From the IMG/VR virus record IMGVR_UViG_3300009537_000136, positions 1 through 27,797 of that record: a DNA stretch of 27,797 nucleotides; one strand, written 5' to 3'. Under the pieces are notes generated by a model. That model saw only the letters and a program-made list of their open reading frames with translations. It searched no databases and had not been told where the DNA came from. Source of the stretch: a virus. Below, one piece after another: positions 12,519 to 20,309 of the stretch (positions within the stretch are counted from its first letter, which is position 1; every line of letters begins with the position of its first letter). A program made the position numbers and the translations under genes.

Positions 12519-14138
12519 ATGGCATTTGACGAGCGGACATCGGCCTTGCTTTCTGAGTTCCGGGTTGACCTCGCCCAGTTCACAGAGCCGGAGCAGACCT
12601 GTATCGGCAGAAAAATCAAGAAGCTCCGAGACGAAGGCAAGTCACAAGACCAGGCCATCGCCATTGCGATTTCGACCTGCGCCCCGTCAAAATCTCAGAA
12701 CGCCCTGAAAGCCATGAACAACGCCATGACGTTTGATCCGGAAAAGATGCTGGATCGCGAACGAGTGAAGATTGACAATCGACTTCCGGGCGGGGAATAC
12801 GAATCGTTCCAGAATGCCGATGGAACGTGGGACATCTTCGACGTCCCGATCATCGCCAATCGTCCGGTTCCCCTGATGTCGGGCGAGATGTTCGAGATCA
12901 CGAAGGAATGGCAGGAATCCGCAGTCAATAAGGCTCTCCTGAAGTGGCATCGCGACAACTACGCTCCGCCTCTTCGCCTCCGGCACGATCGCGGATTCGA
13001 GAACAGGCCGACCGGAAAGCTCCTCCTGAAGGAGGTCCGGCTCGGGACGTTTGAGGGAGAAGAGGCGTATATCACCTATTCCGACTTCGTGGCAGTTCCC
13101 GACGACATCTACCAGCGAATCCGTCGAGGCGAGCTGTCCTATCTGTCCGCAGAGATGCAGGACATCAACAATCATGAAATCAACGCAGTGGCTCTCTTGC
13201 CGGACGAGGAGCCGTTTTTCCGATTTGCAATGATCAATATCGGGGTCGAAAACCGAATAGCCGAGGGCTATCCCGTGGGTCAGGCTGTCCCCCTGTCCCG
13301 GGATGCTCTGACCATTGCCAGCAGGGCGTTTGGTAATTCTGGAGTTTGTATGCTCAGCAGATTTGCTTTGACACTTCAACAGGAGAACACAGGCATGGAA
13401 GACGAAAAGAAGAAGGACGAGGCCGAGCTCATGGACGAAGAGTACGACATGGATGACAAGAAGGCTGATCTTCAGGCGACTGAGGACGGCTTGAAGACAG
13501 ATGCGATTGCCACCATGATCGCAAAGGCCATGGGAGCCATTCATGATGCTCTGGCTCCCCTGATGGAACTTTCAGAGACGTTGTCGGGCAAGGATGAGGC
13601 TGTGGAGTCTCCCGAAGAGGAAGCCATTGAAGAAACCGTTGAGGAGGAAATCCCCGTGAGTTTGAAATCGAGCGCAACGACTGAAGCAACGAAAACGGCA
13701 ATCGCCCTTCAGGCCGAACTGGCGAAGCGTGACGACCGAATCGCCAATCTGGAGAAGAAGGAGAAGCTCGCCACGAAGATCGCCGAAGCACAGGTCAAAC
13801 TCCGTCGGTACGGGGTGGACGATGTGAAGGTGGCAACGCGGGTGACGGACGTCTTCGAGCAGCATGGCGCGGAAGGCGTCGATCTCTGGCTGTCGGCATA
13901 CGTCGCAGATCGAACGGAAGATCCCCCGGAAGACATGGACGCGATCTTCGGATCGTCCATCGAGTCCGATCCTGAACTCAGTGAGTTTGCGAACGCCAGT
14001 CATCTGACGCGCGAACGCGCCTCGAATCTGTCCACGATCTACGATCGATCGGGCGGTCACCGTGTTCTGAAGGTCGACAAGAAGACATACATCAAGGACA
14101 ACCTGGTCGCAGATTCTTTGAACGGCTCTCGTGCGTGA
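12519..14138 (+). CDS. Prohead protease and scaffold (Mu gpI-like)
   Basis: I choose ATG 12519 (MAFDERTSALL) because an upstream extension would include the terminator. The 539-aa product starts with a helix (KIKKLRDEGKSQDQAIAIAIS, 32-52) common in phage structural proteins. Residues ~70-270 form a globular domain with WDIFDVPIIANRP (104-116), WHRDNYAPPLRLRHDRG (143-159), ITYSDFVAVPDDIYQRIRRGELSYLSAEM (185-213) and LPDEEPFFRFAMI (227-239), typical of gpI-type proteases. From ~290 it becomes highly acidic and coiled-coil (EAVESPEEEAIEETVEEEIP), the scaffold. Position before decoration and capsid genes supports this. A nested start is described separately. Confidence 0.85.
   Translation: MAFDERTSALLSEFRVDLAQFTEPEQTCIGRKIKKLRDEGKSQDQAIAIAISTCAPSKSQNALKAMNNAMTFDPEKMLDRERVKIDNRLPGGEYESFQNADGTWDIFDVPIIANRPVPLMSGEMFEITKEWQESAVNKALLKWHRDNYAPPLRLRHDRGFENRPTGKLLLKEVRLGTFEGEEAYITYSDFVAVPDDIYQRIRRGELSYLSAEMQDINNHEINAVALLPDEEPFFRFAMINIGVENRIAEGYPVGQAVPLSRDALTIASRAFGNSGVCMLSRFALTLQQENTGMEDEKKKDEAELMDEEYDMDDKKADLQATEDGLKTDAIATMIAKAMGAIHDALAPLMELSETLSGKDEAVESPEEEAIEETVEEEIPVSLKSSATTEATKTAIALQAELAKRDDRIANLEKKEKLATKIAEAQVKLRRYGVDDVKVATRVTDVFEQHGAEGVDLWLSAYVADRTEDPPEDMDAIFGSSIESDPELSEFANASHLTRERASNLSTIYDRSGGHRVLKVDKKTYIKDNLVADSLNGSRA
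13395..14138 (+). CDS. Nested scaffold protein from an internal in-frame start
   Basis: ATG 13395 is in frame within the protease gene and has AGGAGA at 13381-13386, a well-spaced ribosome site. It falls exactly where the globular domain ends and the acidic Lys/Glu region begins (MEDEKKKDEAELMDEEYD). The product would be 247 aa, equal to the scaffold half. Nested scaffold genes inside a protease gene are known for lambda C/Nu3 and Mu I/Z. Expression from this start is inferred. Confidence 0.6.
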   Translation: MEDEKKKDEAELMDEEYDMDDKKADLQATEDGLKTDAIATMIAKAMGAIHDALAPLMELSETLSGKDEAVESPEEEAIEETVEEEIPVSLKSSATTEATKTAIALQAELAKRDDRIANLEKKEKLATKIAEAQVKLRRYGVDDVKVATRVTDVFEQHGAEGVDLWLSAYVADRTEDPPEDMDAIFGSSIESDPELSEFANASHLTRERASNLSTIYDRSGGHRVLKVDKKTYIKDNLVADSLNGSRA

Positions 14139-14180
14139 TCGAGAACAACCACAGGATCAACATTTGAGGAGATGTGAAAA

Positions 14181-14633
14181 ATGGCACTTACCGCATCAGT
14201 TCAGTACACCAAGCGGGAACCCGAATCGCAGTCGTTTGAGGTTGCGAACGGGGAGACGATCTACAACGGCGCGTACGTCGCCCTGAATACGGCGGGGTTT
14301 GCCGTGAACGTTGTGGACACAACCGCATTCGAGCCGGTCGGATTCGCAGTCGGATTCGACGCGGAGAACGCCGATCAAACCAACGTGACAGGAGATGGTA
14401 CGGATGCGTTCGAGGTCGCTGTAGACATCAGCGGAACGATCCTCGAAAACATCCCGGTCACTGGATTGAGTGGCCAGACGGATGTCGGGGCTCTGGTTTA
14501 TGCCACCGACGAGAACACCTTCACCCTGTCAGCAACCTCGAACATTCCGGCGGTCGGAGTGGTGACTCGATATGTGAGCAACACATCTGTTGATGTTCTG
14601 TTCTTCAGCTTCGAGCAGATGCGCGGTAACTGA
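14181..14633 (+). CDS. Head decoration protein (putative)
   Basis: Encodes 150 aa from ATG 14181, with GAGGAG 10 nt upstream. It is a beta-rich protein with no Cys, containing TIYNGAYVALNTAGFAVNVVDTTAFEPVGFAVGF in the first half and VGALVYATDENTFTLSATSNIPAVGVVTRYVS in the second. This matches small capsid-decoration proteins (DUF2190-type or Mu gp35-like), which have a 'YVALN... G VGYAT...' architecture and lie just before the capsid gene. It would bind the capsid surface and stabilise it. The last codons lie in a 16-nt tandem duplication. Confidence 0.75.
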   Translation: MALTASVQYTKREPESQSFEVANGETIYNGAYVALNTAGFAVNVVDTTAFEPVGFAVGFDAENADQTNVTGDGTDAFEVAVDISGTILENIPVTGLSGQTDVGALVYATDENTFTLSATSNIPAVGVVTRYVSNTSVDVLFFSFEQMRGN

Positions 14634-14648
14634 GATGCGCGGTAACTG
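14617..14648 (+). repeat. 16-bp perfect tandem duplication at the decoration-gene stop
   Basis: The unit AGATGCGCGGTAACTG occurs at 14617-14632 and again at 14633-14648. The first copy holds the last codons (MRGN) and most of the stop codon; the second is untranslated. It looks like a recent slippage event. Confidence 0.85.
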
Positions 14649-14679
14649 ATCCGAAAACCCCGAATAATGGAGAAACACA

Positions 14680-15669
14680 ATGCCGAGTTCATTCAATCCA
14701 ATCCAAGGGGCTGAGGCCCTCACCCCGGCGATCCGACCCAACTTCGCCGACACGTACCGGAAGCGGTATCAGGGTGTTCTGGCAGACATGGGCTCCGTCA
14801 TGGAGCTGGCTGTTCCGTCCGACAAGTTCCAAGAGGTCTACGGATACCCCGAAACGGCGATGTATCCGCAGAGAGTTCCGGACGGCGAAGGTATGCCGTC
14901 GAAGAGCCATCGGTATCGCTCCTTCACGATCACGAACGTGACGTGGAAGGCGTCGGTCCAGTGGTTCCGGAATCAGGCTCTGTTCGACCAGCTCGGGACC
15001 GTGATCAAACAGGCCCGTCAGGCGGGCGAGAACTTCGCGAACCTACCGGAAGAGGTGTTTTTCCAAGTCATCCAGCAGCAGACGAACGCTCGTCTCCTGC
15101 GGACGATTCCGAACGCCCCGGATGGTGCAGCGATCTACGCGACCACAGACGGAGCCGGATCAAACCGATTTGGTGTGAGTTCCGGGAACCTGGTCACGGG
15201 TACGGGCGTGGCGACGAGCGAAGCGATCCGAACGGATTATTTCTCGGCGATCACTCAGTTTGCCCTCATGCAGGACACCGAAGGCCAGCCCTTGCTTCCG
15301 GCCAACATCCTCGATCAGGGTTTCACCCTGTTCTACAACGCATCCAACGAGAAGATCGTCTCGGAAGCGTTCCTCCAGCTCCGATCTCTCGCCGGTTCTG
15401 TCGTTCCGACGAATATCGTGCAGGATGCGAATAAGGTTCCGCGACTGGTCGGAACACAGCGGATCACGGACAACGATATGTACGTCTTCGCCAATGGCGT
15501 CGATACCAAGGCCGTGATCGAACAGGTTGCGAGTCCTCTCGAAGAGATGCCGTCGAACGTCGGCAACTCCGACTTCGCTCGCGACTACGATGTCGAGTCG
15601 TTCAATTATAAGGCCGTCCGAGGTTACGGAGTGGGTCTTCCGTACGGAACGGTCAAGATCAATAACTAG
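14680..15669 (+). CDS. Major capsid protein (Mu gpT-like)
   Basis: Encodes 329 aa from ATG 14680, with GGAGA at 14669-14673. The N-terminus (IRPNFADTYRKRYQGV) and the block VPSDKFQEVYGYPETAMYPQRVPDGEGMPSKSHRYRSFTITNVTWKASVQWFRNQALFDQLG match the Mu-like major head subunit family, including its SF-T-I-x-N-x-x-(W)KASVxW motif. A later section (DNDMYVFANGVDTKAVIEQVASPLEE, about 264-289) fits the HK97-fold C-terminal domain. It forms the icosahedral shell after proteolysis. It follows scaffold and decoration genes, as in Mu-type morphogenesis clusters. Confidence 0.9.
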   Translation: MPSSFNPIQGAEALTPAIRPNFADTYRKRYQGVLADMGSVMELAVPSDKFQEVYGYPETAMYPQRVPDGEGMPSKSHRYRSFTITNVTWKASVQWFRNQALFDQLGTVIKQARQAGENFANLPEEVFFQVIQQQTNARLLRTIPNAPDGAAIYATTDGAGSNRFGVSSGNLVTGTGVATSEAIRTDYFSAITQFALMQDTEGQPLLPANILDQGFTLFYNASNEKIVSEAFLQLRSLAGSVVPTNIVQDANKVPRLVGTQRITDNDMYVFANGVDTKAVIEQVASPLEEMPSNVGNSDFARDYDVESFNYKAVRGYGVGLPYGTVKINN

Positions 15670-15680
15670 CAGGAGGGTAC

Positions 15681-16247
15681 ATGGCGAAGAAGAAGAACAC
15701 CCAGGGCGACGAAGTGGAAGCAACGGAAGACAAGACGGTTTTTCTTGACGACAGCGATCTGATGGAAAAGGCCGGAACTGGAATCTCGACGGAGTGGAAT
15801 GAAGACTTCACTCCGCTAAGCGAAGATCGAGAGACCACAGAGGGCCTCAAGCCGTACTGGTGTGGATGTGTCAACACGATTGTCTTTCGAGGTGACGAGA
15901 TACAGAATCCGAGGCAAACGGTATACCTCGCGGGGGTGGATTTCCCGAGAGTGAACGAGGTGGTGCCGTGGTCGGTCGGAATGGATATACCGAGAAACAC
16001 ACCGCATGACGGACAGATGAAATTGCTGTCCGATGAGCAGGTGGACAACATCAAGGCCGGGTCGATCTCCAAGGTAGTCAGGAGAGATGGGAAGGTAACC
16101 AGGCTGATCTCGGTGAACCATCCGACTTATCGGAGACGGTCGACAGATGTTCCGATCGGTGCGTTCTGTTATCTCGTTCCCATGCGTTCCACGAATCAGG
16201 ATTACCCCACGGTCGGATATTCGAAACCGAATATGCTTGTGACATAG
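15681..16247 (+). CDS. Hypothetical virion protein, 188 aa
   Basis: ATG 15681 has AGGAGGGT immediately upstream, one of the best ribosome sites in the head region, suggesting high expression. The N-terminus is Lys-rich and then acidic (MAKKKNTQGDEVEATEDKTVFLDDS). The rest is beta-rich, with WCGCVNTIVFRGDEIQNPRQTVYLAG and TRLISVNHPTYRRRSTDVPIGAFCYLVPM. It is not recognised. Its position right after the capsid gene is typical of head-stabilising or head-closure proteins. A terminator follows. Confidence 0.6.
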   Translation: MAKKKNTQGDEVEATEDKTVFLDDSDLMEKAGTGISTEWNEDFTPLSEDRETTEGLKPYWCGCVNTIVFRGDEIQNPRQTVYLAGVDFPRVNEVVPWSVGMDIPRNTPHDGQMKLLSDEQVDNIKAGSISKVVRRDGKVTRLISVNHPTYRRRSTDVPIGAFCYLVPMRSTNQDYPTVGYSKPNMLVT

Positions 16248-16277
16248 ATCGAAGTCGCCATAAGGTGTCTTCGCTAT

Positions 16278-16311
16278 GACCCGGCTCGGGGAACTGGGTC
16301 GGGTCTTTTTT
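16278..16311 (+). terminator. Strong intrinsic terminator
   Basis: A 12-pair stem (16278-16289 with 16294-16305, three G-T pairs) is closed by GGAA and followed by TTTTTT. The T-run ends 14 nt before the ATG at 16326. Confidence 0.85.
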
Positions 16312-16325
16312 ATCAAGGGTGACGC

Positions 16326-17660
16326 ATGGCAACGCCAACAATCGCACAACTCCGCACGGACCTTCAGAACTCGGTCAATATCCTCGAAAAGCTGAGATCC
16401 TTCGGCGAGACGGATGCAACGAATCTGATCGGGTTGATTGACACGTACAAGGATGCTGTCAACACGAATTTCCCGTCTCAGAGGACCGCAGGGATATCGG
16501 CCATCCGGTCGGCATTTTCAACGGCGATCGCCGATAGCACGGTTCGGTCCCTGTTGACTCCCGTTCTCTTTGATTGGGGTGCTCTGGTCAATGCTCCGGA
16601 ACAATCTTCCGGTCAGGCGATTCTGGATCGGATGTATCAGTATTTCATCGACAATGCGGAGTTCGTCCAGTCCAGACAGATCACCTACGGAACACCGGCA
16701 GCCGTGACGGGAACAGGGACCGGGCAGATCCATCGATTGACTGTCGATGATCGGAATTACGCTCTTGAATCGCTGAACCCCTCCCTGAACATTGAAGCAA
16801 GGGTCAGGCGAGATCAGAACAGTGGAGCAACAAAGCATCAGGAGATTTGGGAGCTCAAGGATTCAGACTCCGGGGTGGATTCAGTCGACCGATCCAGCCA
16901 TGCTACAGGCTTAGTCGGATCTCTGACCACAGGGGGGCGAAAGAATGCCCTCCTTCGGAATTCGTCGTTTGACAGCCGTGGGGGCAGTGATTCTGTTCCG
17001 ACGAGCCTCCCGGGTTGGATTCTTCTGGATTCATCGGATGCTGAACTTGCGGTGTCATCCAGTCTGATCACGTTTGAGACCGATGCGGCCAATGTATACC
17101 TCGAAAAGATCCGGGATTCGGAGACCATCCGATCTATCAACCTCGGAAGCACGACACAGATCAAACTTGATCAGAAGCTCAACCTTCAGGGTATCTCAAT
17201 TGATCCGGCGATTCCGCACTATCTCCAGATCGCGTATAACCGACAGGTGAATTCGGCAGCCGGAACGCTGGTCCTTCGCCTCGGGTCGAAGAGCGTAACC
17301 GTGGCCGTATCAGCCCAGACAGGATGGAACGTCGCTCGGATCGCGATCGGTCAGGAGAACTGGCTTCGCGATGTCAATGAAAACAATATTAACATTCAGG
17401 TCGACTGGACCCCGGATAGCGGTGGAACGGGACTACTGATTGACGATGTGATCCTCGCACCGTTCACCCCCTTTGCCGGCTCATGGTATTTCGCCGAACC
17501 AGGGCGGACACCGTTCTTGTTTGACGACAAGACCTCATGGTCCGATTCATTCGCCTCCGGCATATCGGATGGAATCGTTCAGAAGTGGCTGTGGCGTGGC
17601 TTTAACCGAATGCTGCCCCATGCGACGGGCGGCAGTGTAACTCTGGCAGATCCGAGCTGA
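16326..17660 (+). CDS. Virion protein with carbohydrate-binding-like jelly roll
   Basis: Encodes 444 aa from ATG 16326, with AAGGGTGA 4 nt upstream. Residues 1-110 are helical (IAQLRTDLQNSVNILEKLRSF; LLTPVLFDWGALVNAPEQSS). Residues ~207-381 read NALLRNSSFDSRGG...SLPGW...TGWNVARIAI...INIQVDWTPDSGGTGLLIDDVILAPF, the pattern of CBM4/9-type galactose-binding folds (N-G/S-F start, PGW, closing IDDV-x-L). The C-terminus is Trp/Phe-rich (WSDSFASGISDGIVQKWLWRGFNRML). It lies between capsid and connector genes, so it may be a head or neck protein that binds glycans. No enzyme residues are apparent. Confidence 0.6.
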   Translation: MATPTIAQLRTDLQNSVNILEKLRSFGETDATNLIGLIDTYKDAVNTNFPSQRTAGISAIRSAFSTAIADSTVRSLLTPVLFDWGALVNAPEQSSGQAILDRMYQYFIDNAEFVQSRQITYGTPAAVTGTGTGQIHRLTVDDRNYALESLNPSLNIEARVRRDQNSGATKHQEIWELKDSDSGVDSVDRSSHATGLVGSLTTGGRKNALLRNSSFDSRGGSDSVPTSLPGWILLDSSDAELAVSSSLITFETDAANVYLEKIRDSETIRSINLGSTTQIKLDQKLNLQGISIDPAIPHYLQIAYNRQVNSAAGTLVLRLGSKSVTVAVSAQTGWNVARIAIGQENWLRDVNENNINIQVDWTPDSGGTGLLIDDVILAPFTPFAGSWYFAEPGRTPFLFDDKTSWSDSFASGISDGIVQKWLWRGFNRMLPHATGGSVTLADPS

Positions 17661-17662
17661 TC

Positions 17663-18079
17663 ATGGCACTCTCTGACGAACTGACAAACAGGCTGTCAAC
17701 CCAGAAGCTCGTTGACCTCACGAACCCGGATACAACGGGGGCGACGACGGTTGACACGACTCGAAGGGATGCAGCGATCGCCGACGTGGAGGGGGAATTC
17801 CGAACAATCGCGGGCGTGGTCTATGACAATACAGACAACCGTCACGTCAAGATCGCGGTGAAGGGCGTGGTTCTCTACCTCCGATCGTATGCGAAAAATG
17901 CAAAGGTCAATTTCGACGGATTCGAAAAGGAATTGAAGGCTCTGAGGAAGGTCACGGCTAACAATCGACTGCTGCCGAAAACCAATTCCGTCAAGACAGT
18001 GAAACAGGATATTGCAAAGGTTCGAGACTTTGACCTGAACTCCGAATTCAGAAACATTATTCCAGATGCAATGGACTGA
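17663..18079 (+). CDS. Head-tail connector protein (Mu gp36 / DUF1320-like)
   Basis: Encodes 138 aa from ATG 17663, starting 3 nt after the upstream stop with no strong ribosome site, so translational re-initiation is likely. ALSDELTNRLSTQKLVDLTNPD followed by RRDAAIADVEGEFRTIAGVVYD and VKIAVKGVVLYLRSYA resembles the helical connector family in which an N-terminal L-x-x-RxxxxxLxxLT(D) segment is followed by AxxxAxxEID and a xxARYxLY helix. Such proteins form a ring below the portal. The match is by pattern and moderate. Confidence 0.55.
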   Translation: MALSDELTNRLSTQKLVDLTNPDTTGATTVDTTRRDAAIADVEGEFRTIAGVVYDNTDNRHVKIAVKGVVLYLRSYAKNAKVNFDGFEKELKALRKVTANNRLLPKTNSVKTVKQDIAKVRDFDLNSEFRNIIPDAMD

Positions 18080-18084
18080 TATGA

Positions 18085-18678
18085 ATGGTCGAACTCAACA
18101 GGTTCCAGCTACAGTTTCTTGTGAAGAATCCAAAGTTCCTGCTGGAGCGAGCAGGAGCGTTCGCCGTTTTCGCATCCCAGAGACACTTTGAAACCCAATC
18201 ATTCGACGGCCAAGCCTGGCCCGCTCGATATCCCGGACAGGCCCCCCCGATCCTGAACATTGGCGGAGCCCTCAAGGATTTCACGGAAGGAAGGAAGACA
18301 CTCCCCTCCAGACGATTCAAGGATCGACCTGTATTGAAAGACACGGGGGATCTCGCCAATCGGATCGCCGTTCAGGTCTTGACGGATGATAAGATAGAGC
18401 TTGGAAACAATCTTTCATACGCTGCAAATCATCAATACGGCCTCGAATCGTCTCAACCGATAACATCTATGACGAAAGAGGGGATCCGAAATTTCATTGA
18501 GGAGAGTCCGGAATATGGGAAAAAGCTCAGGCCGTTTTTGAAGAAAGACGAACACAAACAGAGGATCCAGAAGCGGCCCTTCCTCGGTCTGGACTCGATC
18601 GATAAGGTGGAACTGATCGCCAACCTCGAGCGGTCACTGCAAGTGGAGATCAAGAGTGGCACAACGAACAGCGCTTGA
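18085..18678 (+). CDS. Tail completion or virion morphogenesis protein (Mu gpG-like)
   Basis: Encodes 197 aa from ATG 18085. WPARYPGQAPPILNIGG, RPVLKDTGDLANRIAVQVLTDDKIELGNNLSYAANHQYG and RPFLGLDSIDKVELIANLERSL are the landmarks of the Phage_tail_S/gpG family: a P-x-L-x-x-T/S-G-x-L block, an (A)xxHQYG block and a final RPFLGxS/D segment. These proteins finish the head-tail interface or tail. Its place after the gp36-like gene and before tail genes agrees. It overlaps the next gene by 23 nt. Confidence 0.8.
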   Translation: MVELNRFQLQFLVKNPKFLLERAGAFAVFASQRHFETQSFDGQAWPARYPGQAPPILNIGGALKDFTEGRKTLPSRRFKDRPVLKDTGDLANRIAVQVLTDDKIELGNNLSYAANHQYGLESSQPITSMTKEGIRNFIEESPEYGKKLRPFLKKDEHKQRIQKRPFLGLDSIDKVELIANLERSLQVEIKSGTTNSA

Positions 18679-19213
18679 CATCATCAGAAACCCCGGGCGG
18701 CTTGTTGCAGATCCGACCGATCTGAGCACCGATTATCCGCACGGGGGAACGGCCCTCGGCGAAACCCATAGCCGGGAATTCTCGGACGAGGTGATCCTTC
18801 GGGAGATTCGGGGGGAAGCATTCGGGTCATCGACGATTGAATATGTTCAAGCAGGGGAACAGGTCTTTCTGGCTGGAATTGCCGTCGGATACGACAACGA
18901 CATGCTCGGAAAACTGTTCCTGAACACAGCCACGGGGAGTTCATCGGGTCGGACGAAGATCACCTATCCGGGGTCGAACCTCGAGGGATCCAGACTATCG
19001 GATAAGGGGTTTGTCCTGCTATTCAGTCCGAACGACACGACGCAGCCGGGGATCATCCTGTACAATGCCCTTCCGATGGTGAATCCAGCACATCGGATCA
19101 GCATGGCGCTGTCGAAACAGCAGGATTTCGGATTCTTTTTTCGGGGGATCCGGAACACAACGAATAATCTGGTATGGGATATGGCGATGCTCGAGGATAT
19201 CACGCTGCCATGA
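18656..19213 (+). CDS. Tail-tube-like structural protein
   Basis: Encodes 185 aa from GTG 18656. The first half has RLVADPTDLSTDYPHGGTALGETHSREF, then EAFGSSTIEYVQAGEQVFLAGIAVGYDNDMLGKLF. The 'PTDL...YP-GGTALG' and 'GEA/GEQ...L...YDND' features recur in siphovirus tail-tube-like proteins. It ends with a strand-rich part (MALSKQQDFGFFFRGIRNTTNNLVWDMAMLEDITLP) compatible with a tube-type beta-sandwich. Position just after the tail completion gene and before a small gene and a tape-measure candidate fits. It overlaps the next gene by ATGA. Confidence 0.55.
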   Translation: MAQRTALDIIRNPGRLVADPTDLSTDYPHGGTALGETHSREFSDEVILREIRGEAFGSSTIEYVQAGEQVFLAGIAVGYDNDMLGKLFLNTATGSSSGRTKITYPGSNLEGSRLSDKGFVLLFSPNDTTQPGIILYNALPMVNPAHRISMALSKQQDFGFFFRGIRNTTNNLVWDMAMLEDITLP

Positions 19214-19500
19214 TCGAGAAAAGCTGCTGGTTGCATGAAAGTTTTGTCCGGTCGTTCCTCCTTGTCGGGAGGTTCAGCGCCGTGGAGTGGTTGAAATTGA
19301 CGGACGAGGAAAAGGCGTTTGTACTGGAGGTATCGGGTCGTATGGATGTGGAGCGGGCATTGATGGTTTCGGCAGCCGTCAGCGATCCCGGTGCGGTCCT
19401 TGATACGATCCAGACCGACGAAGATCGAGACGCCGGCGCCGTCCGATCGGTCATGGCCGAAGAAGTTAGAAACGCAGAATTCGCAGAGGTGGCACTATGA
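19210..19500 (+). CDS. Small tail-region protein (assembly chaperone position)
   Basis: ATG 19210 overlaps the tube-like gene's stop; GAGG at 19189-19192 is a plausible ribosome site. The 96-aa product is acidic and helical (EWLKLTDEEKAFVLEVSGRMDVERALMVSAAVSDP). It occupies the tail-assembly-chaperone slot between tube and tape-measure genes, but no slippery heptamer or -1 frameshift extension is evident. It ends in an ATGA overlap with the next gene. Confidence 0.55.
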   Translation: MIEKSCWLHESFVRSFLLVGRFSAVEWLKLTDEEKAFVLEVSGRMDVERALMVSAAVSDPGAVLDTIQTDEDRDAGAVRSVMAEEVRNAEFAEVAL

Positions 19501-20309
19501 GCCCGTGGCAGATTGTCAAAGAGATCAAGAGCCGGTTACAGGCCCGTCGATGGGAGGATGACGGATCGAACAGCATCGTTTTCGGATCGGTCCATGTCAC
19601 ACAGGCGAGCATCGAACGGATCATGGAGGAATCGACCCTTCCGGCCATTGCGATCAGCATTTCCGGGGCGCGATTCGACCCGACGAACCAAGAGTTCTCG
19701 GACCTGATCGAACAGGATTTTGACTTGAGCATCATCCAGTCAGTCGCGGCGGATGCGGTCGGAGAATCGGCGTTGATTGGTGGCAACCGAACATCCGGTC
19801 AGGGTTCATCTCTTGGCCGGGGACTTCTGGAGATCGAGGAGGAGGCGTTTGGATCGGTCGGGGAGGTTCTGACATCTCTCGGAATTCAGCATCAAGTAGT
19901 CTTAAAATCTCGGGTGGATGCAACGTGGATCGAGGATATGGGCTATCTGGTATGGCGTGATTACAGGCTGCAGGCGCTTTGCACCACGTCTCGGTTTTAT
20001 CATCCGGTAACGAAGTTCACCGCGGTGGATGCAGCCGGTGGCGGGGATGCGGATCTGGCGTGGACGAACCCCCCATCTCGACATGATTATATTCGGAACG
20101 TGGTTCGAAGGGCCTCGGGCGCGACCCCTCCGGCATCGGCTACGGCAGGGACGGGTGTGACACTGGGGAGCGACACGGCCACCTCGGTCACGGACTCCCC
20201 CGGGGCCGGGACATTCTCATACGCTGTCTTTGCAGCCTATAACGAGACGGGTGGAACGGTGAACGAGAGATTCAGCGCATCGAGGACAGCAACGGTGGTG
20301 GTGACCTAA
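19497..20309 (+). CDS. Tail-associated protein with C-terminal FN3-like domain
   Basis: Encodes 270 aa from ATG 19497. Residues 1-165 form a mixed alpha/beta part (WQIVKEIKSRLQARRW, EESTLPAIAISISGARFD) that could be a tail terminator or tail-end protein. Residues ~180-270 (DADLAWTNPPSRHDYIRNVVRRASGATPPASATAG...TFSYAVFAAYNETG) carry the fibronectin type III pattern: LxWTNPPxxD, VVRRxxG-x-PP, FSYAVFAAY. Such FN3/Ig-like additions are usual in phage structural proteins and may bind surface carbohydrate. The junction is at a Gly-rich stretch (AAGGGD). Confidence 0.5.
   Translation: MSPWQIVKEIKSRLQARRWEDDGSNSIVFGSVHVTQASIERIMEESTLPAIAISISGARFDPTNQEFSDLIEQDFDLSIIQSVAADAVGESALIGGNRTSGQGSSLGRGLLEIEEEAFGSVGEVLTSLGIQHQVVLKSRVDATWIEDMGYLVWRDYRLQALCTTSRFYHPVTKFTAVDAAGGGDADLAWTNPPSRHDYIRNVVRRASGATPPASATAGTGVTLGSDTATSVTDSPGAGTFSYAVFAAYNETGGTVNERFSASRTATVVVT

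Noticed and set aside
19210-19512. Programmed -1 frameshift between the chaperone-slot gene and the next gene
   Set aside because: No slippery heptamer was seen in the overlap; the ATGA overlap explains the arrangement.
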